Part shown: one piece after another, positions 59,536-64,000 of the stretch
How the letters are laid out: each line of letters starts with the position of its first letter
Position numbering within the stretch: position 1 is the stretch's first letter
From: Synaphobranchus kaupii
Taxonomy: Eukaryota; Chordata; Actinopteri; Anguilliformes; Synaphobranchidae
Direction: 5' to 3'
Length of the DNA: 64,000 bases
NCBI GenBank assembly: GCA_029718625.1
Contig: CM056389.1
Span: 18,891,521 to 18,955,520 of the forward strand
Program-made: the position numbers and the translations under genes
Notes under the pieces: model-generated
The model's input: only the letters and a program-made list of their open reading frames with translations
Database searches by the model: none
What the model was told of the DNA's origin: nothing

Positions 59536-59712
59536 TTTACAGTTTGATAGATCATCTGTTAATTGTTAATTAGAGGAAATATTAACTTAGGTAAATTATG
59601 CATGAAACTAATCAACTACAAATGTTTATTTTTATCGTACAATACTAATGTCATAACATAACTCCACCACCAGGTGAAGTATCAACAAGAGAGTGTGAGA
59701 CCGGACGGTCTC

Positions 59713-59723
59713 AAAGGGGGGAA
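59713..59723 (+). other. Polypurine tract of the endogenous retrovirus
   Basis: aaaggggggaa lies directly before the LTR start TGTGG, the usual plus-strand primer position. Confidence 0.88.
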
Positions 59724-60345
59724 TGTGGAAGTAAGCCGTAGGCCCAAGAAAGCCTCATATGAAATAATTAAATAATACAGTCAAGATCTAGTGGAAAAGT
59801 ACTGAGATGGGGGGTTGTGAGAGGGTGCAGGATAGTTCTCTGTCAGCAAGGACGAGGGCATCTAGCACACCAGTCAAAACAGGAATGTTTTCCTCCTGTG
59901 TTCCATAACAAAGCAGGAGTTGTACTTATAGATCGTGCTGACCGAACAGGTGGGAGGAGAGTTCACAAACAATTTTATTTGATAGATCAAGAGTGCCCTG
60001 AAGCGCAGAGGGTAAGAACAGGTCATATAACATATTAATGTTGTGCCTAATTTGTTATTGGATAAAATAAGATATTATGAAAAGGTGTTACCACATATCA
60101 TTGGTGTATTAGCAACGTAGAGGAGGAGTTATGATATTGTAAAAACTAATGTTTGTTATTGTTCGGGGAATTCTGAATCCTCTGCGTAGGTTTGTGGTTT
60201 TCCCATGTTGAATTAACATTTGACCATTTAATAAAAGATTATACTTCTGCTATTTCCTTCATCTTTATCTTGAGTATTCTTCCACTCGAAAAACCCATCT
60301 TAAATTGAATTTAACGAGGAGGGAGTCAAAGGACTTACTTCCACA
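59724..60345 (+). repeat. 3' LTR of the endogenous retrovirus (622 bp)
   Basis: Begins TGTGGAAGTAAG and ends CTTACTTCCACA, an exact 12-bp inverted terminal repeat bounded by TG and CA. A polyadenylation signal AATAAAA is at 60230. No matching 5' LTR is in the window, so insertion age cannot be read from LTR divergence. Confidence 0.93.
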
Positions 60346-60981
60346 TTGTTTAAATTATGCATTATGAGTCGTGTTGTATGAGCTTGTGGCAGTTTTTTTT
60401 TTTTTGCAGTTTTGCTATCCTACTACATAACAGGTTTGATAACCTAATTAGATAGTCTACAAATAGGCTAAGTTAACATTAATGTACATATTGTTGTAAA
60501 CTTAGCTCATATCTTAATTTGGATAATTTTCTAGTAACAGTTAACGTTATTAAAGACTGTGTTAAACCATGTGTTCCATACTATTCCCATTTAAATTACA
60601 GCTTAATCTAGTCCCACCCCCCAAGTCCCATAGAGATCCACTGAAATGCAGAGAGGTTATATTATCGCTTGTAAAAGTACCTGAAAATAATATAGCAAGA
60701 GTCTTTTGATATTTTTGGGTCACAGACATCAGGAAGTCATGGCATGCAAAGGATATGCAACTAAATTGATGTTAATTACCAAAAAATGGGTGGGGTATGT
60801 GTAAAAATGGCTACAATTGCGAAAGTAGAAATAGAATGAAATAGAAATAGAAGTTTGTAACATTATCAATGTCTTGACTGTATTTTTTGATCAATTTAAT
60901 GCTACCTTGGTGAATAAAAGTATCAATTTCTTTCAAAAACAAGGAAATTTCTAAGTGACCCCAAACTTTTGAACGGTAGTG

Positions 60982-61022
<41 letters not shown>

Positions 61023-62365
61023 TGTATTTCCACAAATTCTTACTAAAATAATTAATCAATATTATCTGTAATCCATAATTATTTACTAACACAATTCAGT
61101 CTCTCTACCGGAATAAACCTAATCTCATTCACCTTATTTGGGAGACCAGTAAAACGTAACAAGTGATGATTTGATCGTGCTGCATGTAAAAAGGAATGAT
61201 GTGATATTAATGCTATAAATGCCCAGAGGGACTGCAATGGGTCTTTGAACATGCATCCGGTTGTGTGAACTGACTCCCCTTCTGCAGAATAAAGAACATT
61301 ATTATATTATTTACAGTTCCTGCCTCACTTTTTTCTACAAACTCTTGGAGTTTAACATTTTGCCATAGTCGGCAGGATGCGGCTATTCGCTCTCATCGGA
61401 ATGTGCCATTCCACCTGCACTCCGGAAGACCGTGCGGTATATAAATAAGGTAGGCATGCTTTCCTACAACCTTCCCGACTGTTGCCTATATGGTGATGGC
61501 TTGCCGGTTGTCAGTGAGATAGTTTTTGGATGAAAATAATTAATGTTAATTGCATTGTTGAGTGAGGCTGCGGTAAACACTCATGTGTTCGTTTCTACAG
61601 TGGAGTGCAAAAAGTTTGGCACCCCTGGTCATAATGCCTTTTACAAGTAATATCTAAGTGAACAGAAGCTAACCTGACCTCTAAATGGTACAAAGTTAAA
61701 CATGACACATTTCTTCAAATTTTAAAGCCAGATTAATTTTTATTTTAATTCTTTAGTTTCAAAATAATAAAAAAGGAAAAAGGCCCTTTGTAAAGGTTTG
61801 GGAAGCCTGTCAGGCAGTACTTTGTAACTCCTCTGCAAACTATAACAGCTTGCAAATGCTTCCTGTAGCCAACTAAGACCTGTGTCTGCTACTGCAAATA
61901 AGCTAATTATTTTGGGGTTATTGGTCCTTGTTGTAGGCTGAAGCCACAAACTGGGTTGCATTGGCGAATCAGCCCAGGACTTAAAAGTGTGCGCGGACAT
62001 ATTTGTAGTTCTGAATAATTTTTATCTGGCCCCAGCCTGCCACAGTCACATTCTCACAATGGTTTTTAATTGTGATTTCATATGGTAATAGGAATGTGAA
62101 ATCCCATAATTCTAAATGTAAGATTTAATTGAATTCCTGGCAATAATAGTGAGACATTTGCTCTTCAGGAATCTATTGACAAAACAATTTGACATTATTA
62201 CAGTTTTTCTCAATTATTAATACACTAAAATTGGTGTTACAGTTTTTCTCAATTGTTTAGACACATTTTCAGAAACAATAATTTCTCAAAACTATAAACA
62301 CAAAACCCACACAGTCAACTCTTTCTGCAAAACGTCATATATCTCTCATCAAAATCAAACTATGT
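60346..62365. other. Gene-free stretch with Tc1-like, LTR-like and simple repeats
   Basis: No supported gene. A TA microsatellite occurs at 60985-61020. Text at 61130-61375 (aataaagaac, then ctttttt, ending tttaacattttgcc) resembles an LTR R-U5 end. A Tc1/mariner-type fragment lies at about 61597-62000 (acagtggagtgcaaaaagtt). Confidence 0.45.
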
Positions 62366-62370
62366 TAAAA

Positions 62371-62660
62371 ACGTACGGGTTACGGATGTAGCCCTGGTTC
62401 TATGAATACGGTCAACACGCCACGGTCTGGGTCATGCTCGTCGAGAGCAGGAGCTGTTAGGAGACTGAAGAGCAAATTAACCACCACACTACGGGCGGAC
62501 CCACGTCACGCCATAAATATGGCGCTTGTACGCCGCCCGATCTCTTTTGCTGACTTGAGGGCACTTGCCGTCCTGAGGGCGCAAGTTTCCCCGCCTGACC
62601 ACGCAGCGTGGCGTGTTGACCGTATTCATAGAACCAGGGTTACATCCGTAACCCGTACGT
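62371..62660. mobile_element. Element with 52-bp inverted repeats
   Basis: Arms 62371-62422 and 62609-62660 are reverse complements with one mismatch. Part of the inner end (acggtcaacacgcca) is repeated directly at 62682-62696. No coding capacity. Superfamily unknown. Confidence 0.8.
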
Positions 62661-62696
62661 TCTATTTCATAACGGTCAACACGCCATGGTATGGGT

Positions 62697-63640
62697 CACA
62701 GAGTACCAAATAAAGTCAGGCGGGGGATGTAGTGGGGTACCAGGAATGCAGGTCATAGCATGAGTGTGAATCCTGCACTACTGGCTGCTGTGCTACCAGA
62801 AGAGCAAGCTCAAGTGAGAAACGTGGAAAATAACCACAGGGTGATAGAACCCTAATCATATTCACAGCTGTGCCGCTGACCCGAGGGAGGAGGGTGAAAC
62901 GCCTCCAACACTATAGCCAGAAATGTACGACCGCGAGAGGACCTTAGGCCGAAACGTGGGGTTAAGAAGCAGAGAGACCGATACAGAAGGGGTGTACTGA
63001 CAGTGCGTGCAGCTCACTCACACGCCTTGCGTAGGCGATAGCGAGCAGGAAGGCAGTCTTCAAGGTTATACTGAGTCCAGTCCGCTCAAAGGGCGGCTCA
63101 GTGAGGGGATTCAAAGCCAGTTGTAAGCCCCACGAAGGGACTGAGTTCGACCTAGGCGGGCGAAGCCGCCTGGCTCCTCAGCGAAACTGGCTGGCGAGGG
63201 GGTGCGACCCCACCGTCAGGCCCTCAGTACACTCATGGCAGTCTGATATGGCTGCCAGATAACCCCTTTAGTGTGGACTCCACTAGCCCCTCTACAAAGA
63301 GGGACTGGAGGAACGCCAAAACGACGGAACTGTCACACAAAACTGGGTAAACCCGTTATTGTGGCACCAGCGGCTGACCTTCCCGGCGTAGAGCGTCCTC
63401 GTGGAGGGGGCTTCAATGCCTGAAGTTTTACCAGTACTGCTGGCCCTAGACCCTGCGGCCAGTCCATTCTAGGGGCCAAGCAGGTCATAAAGCTGCCCTA
63501 GGCCTGTGCCCACAGCAGGATTTGACATGCTTGCATGTAGGGACTGACCCTACATGCACCACCTGGCCGCTAAAGTCATCAGGCCGAGCAACCTTCGGTT
63601 AATGTCTACTGTCACCTGCCGCGCTGCAGCAAAGTGGGAC
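62697..63640. other. Gene-free stretch
   Basis: GC-rich DNA without a supported gene; it may be the body of the element whose ends lie at 62371-62700. Confidence 0.35.
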
Positions 63641-63850
63641 AATCAATCAATCAATATTTATTTATATAGCGCATTTCACAACAAGTTGTCACAATGCACT
63701 TCACAGCAAAACAGCAAAACCCAGCCTAAACTCCCCACAAGAGCAAGCCAAAGGCAACAGTGGCAAGGAAAAATTCCCTGGTGTAACTAGGAAGAAACCT
63801 TGGAAGGAACCAGACTCAATGGGGGAAACCATCCTCCTCTGGTCGGCTCA
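63641..63850 (-). mobile_element. LINE 3'-tail-like fish repeat
   Basis: Starts (caat)n then atttatttatatagcgcatt, and continues with ggaaccagactcaatggggg and catcctcctctggtcggc, a widespread teleost interspersed sequence in reverse orientation, with the (ATTG)n tail outward. Confidence 0.65.
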
Positions 63851-64000
63851 GGGTCTAGGGCTTAAGGACCAACATGGTCAAAACAGCCAATGTCCATGAT
63901 AATACAATTTGCAGCAGCTAGATGACAGTCCAGATGTGGCGGCAGTGATGGTGGGGAACCGGGCGCCGATGGCGGCGGGAGCAGCTGGCAGCGGTGGTAA

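Larger units (their letters stand above)
58901..59710 (+). other. Region between pol and PPT, no recognisable env
   Basis: A short Arg/Glu-rich open frame (58819-59196) overlaps the pol end. No signal peptide, furin site or transmembrane unit of an envelope protein was recognised. It contains the PBS-like 18-mer and a 21-bp tandem repeat. Confidence 0.6.
54793..60345 (+). mobile_element. 5'-truncated gamma/epsilon-type endogenous retrovirus
   Basis: From the protease onward: PR, long open pol, a short region without recognisable env, PPT, and a 622-bp 3' LTR. The 5' LTR and gag are absent from the window. The IN C-terminus (GPYQVILATPTAVKL, WVHLNH) and the YVDD RT box fit the gamma/epsilon group. 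Whether it is 5'-truncated or rearranged is unclear. Confidence 0.87.

Overview
The window looks like repeat-rich intergenic and intronic DNA from a ray-finned fish. The grounds are teleost-type repeats: tRNA-derived SINEs with an L2/UnaL2-like tail, a DANA/Mermaid-type SINE, L2/Maui-like LINEs, many Tc1-like transposon remnants, and a gamma/epsilon-type endogenous retrovirus. I see one host protein-coding gene. Its introns and flanks are filled with nested transposons and minisatellites.

The gene is on the + strand. Nine coding exons from 23295 to 54036 join with consistent splice phases into 7020 nt, or 2339 codon-defined residues. The predicted product has an N-terminal beta-rich segment with an N-myristoylation-like start, then a charged coiled coil, then a SecA-type DEAD motor ATPase. 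After these come a glycine-rich hydrophobic segment, an OTU-like Cys protease segment whose His strand lies before the Cys helix (apparently circularly permuted), and a C-terminal region with DH..P and DHR motifs that resembles nuclease domains of bacterial polymorphic toxins. SecA is otherwise the bacterial and plastid preprotein translocase motor, so a nuclear animal gene joining it to effector-like domains is the most interesting item here. Almost all of the motor is carried by one 5.4 kb exon.

Layout. 1-1870: single-copy-looking DNA with a GT microsatellite. 1870-5260: a broken L2-like LINE. 5260-13680: MITEs, a probable solo LTR with 65-bp internal repeats, and Tc1 fragments. 13680-15305: an antisense L2-like LINE fragment with a long open frame. 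15900-18430: LTR/PBS-like repeats, a foldback pair, a SINE, and a CpG-rich TATA-containing segment. 18430-23290: repeat fragments. 23295-54036: the SecA-like gene. Intron 3 holds a 53-bp minisatellite that copies the 5' splice site, Tc1 pieces, an I/Nimb-like LINE with an inverted 5' end, an L1-like fragment and a 16-bp satellite. Intron 5 holds a Tc1 element with a SINE inside it. Intron 6 holds a 41-bp satellite of about 54 copies and a CR1/L2-like LINE with a SINE inside it. Introns 7 and 8 hold a palindromic element and a 22-bp satellite.

54228-60345: a SINE, then a 5'-truncated endogenous retrovirus with protease, a long open pol and a 3' LTR, but no gag, 5' LTR or recognisable env. 60346-64000: more repeats, including a 52-bp inverted-repeat element and a LINE-tail-like repeat.

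All gene calls come from reading motifs and splice signals. No database search or RNA evidence was available.
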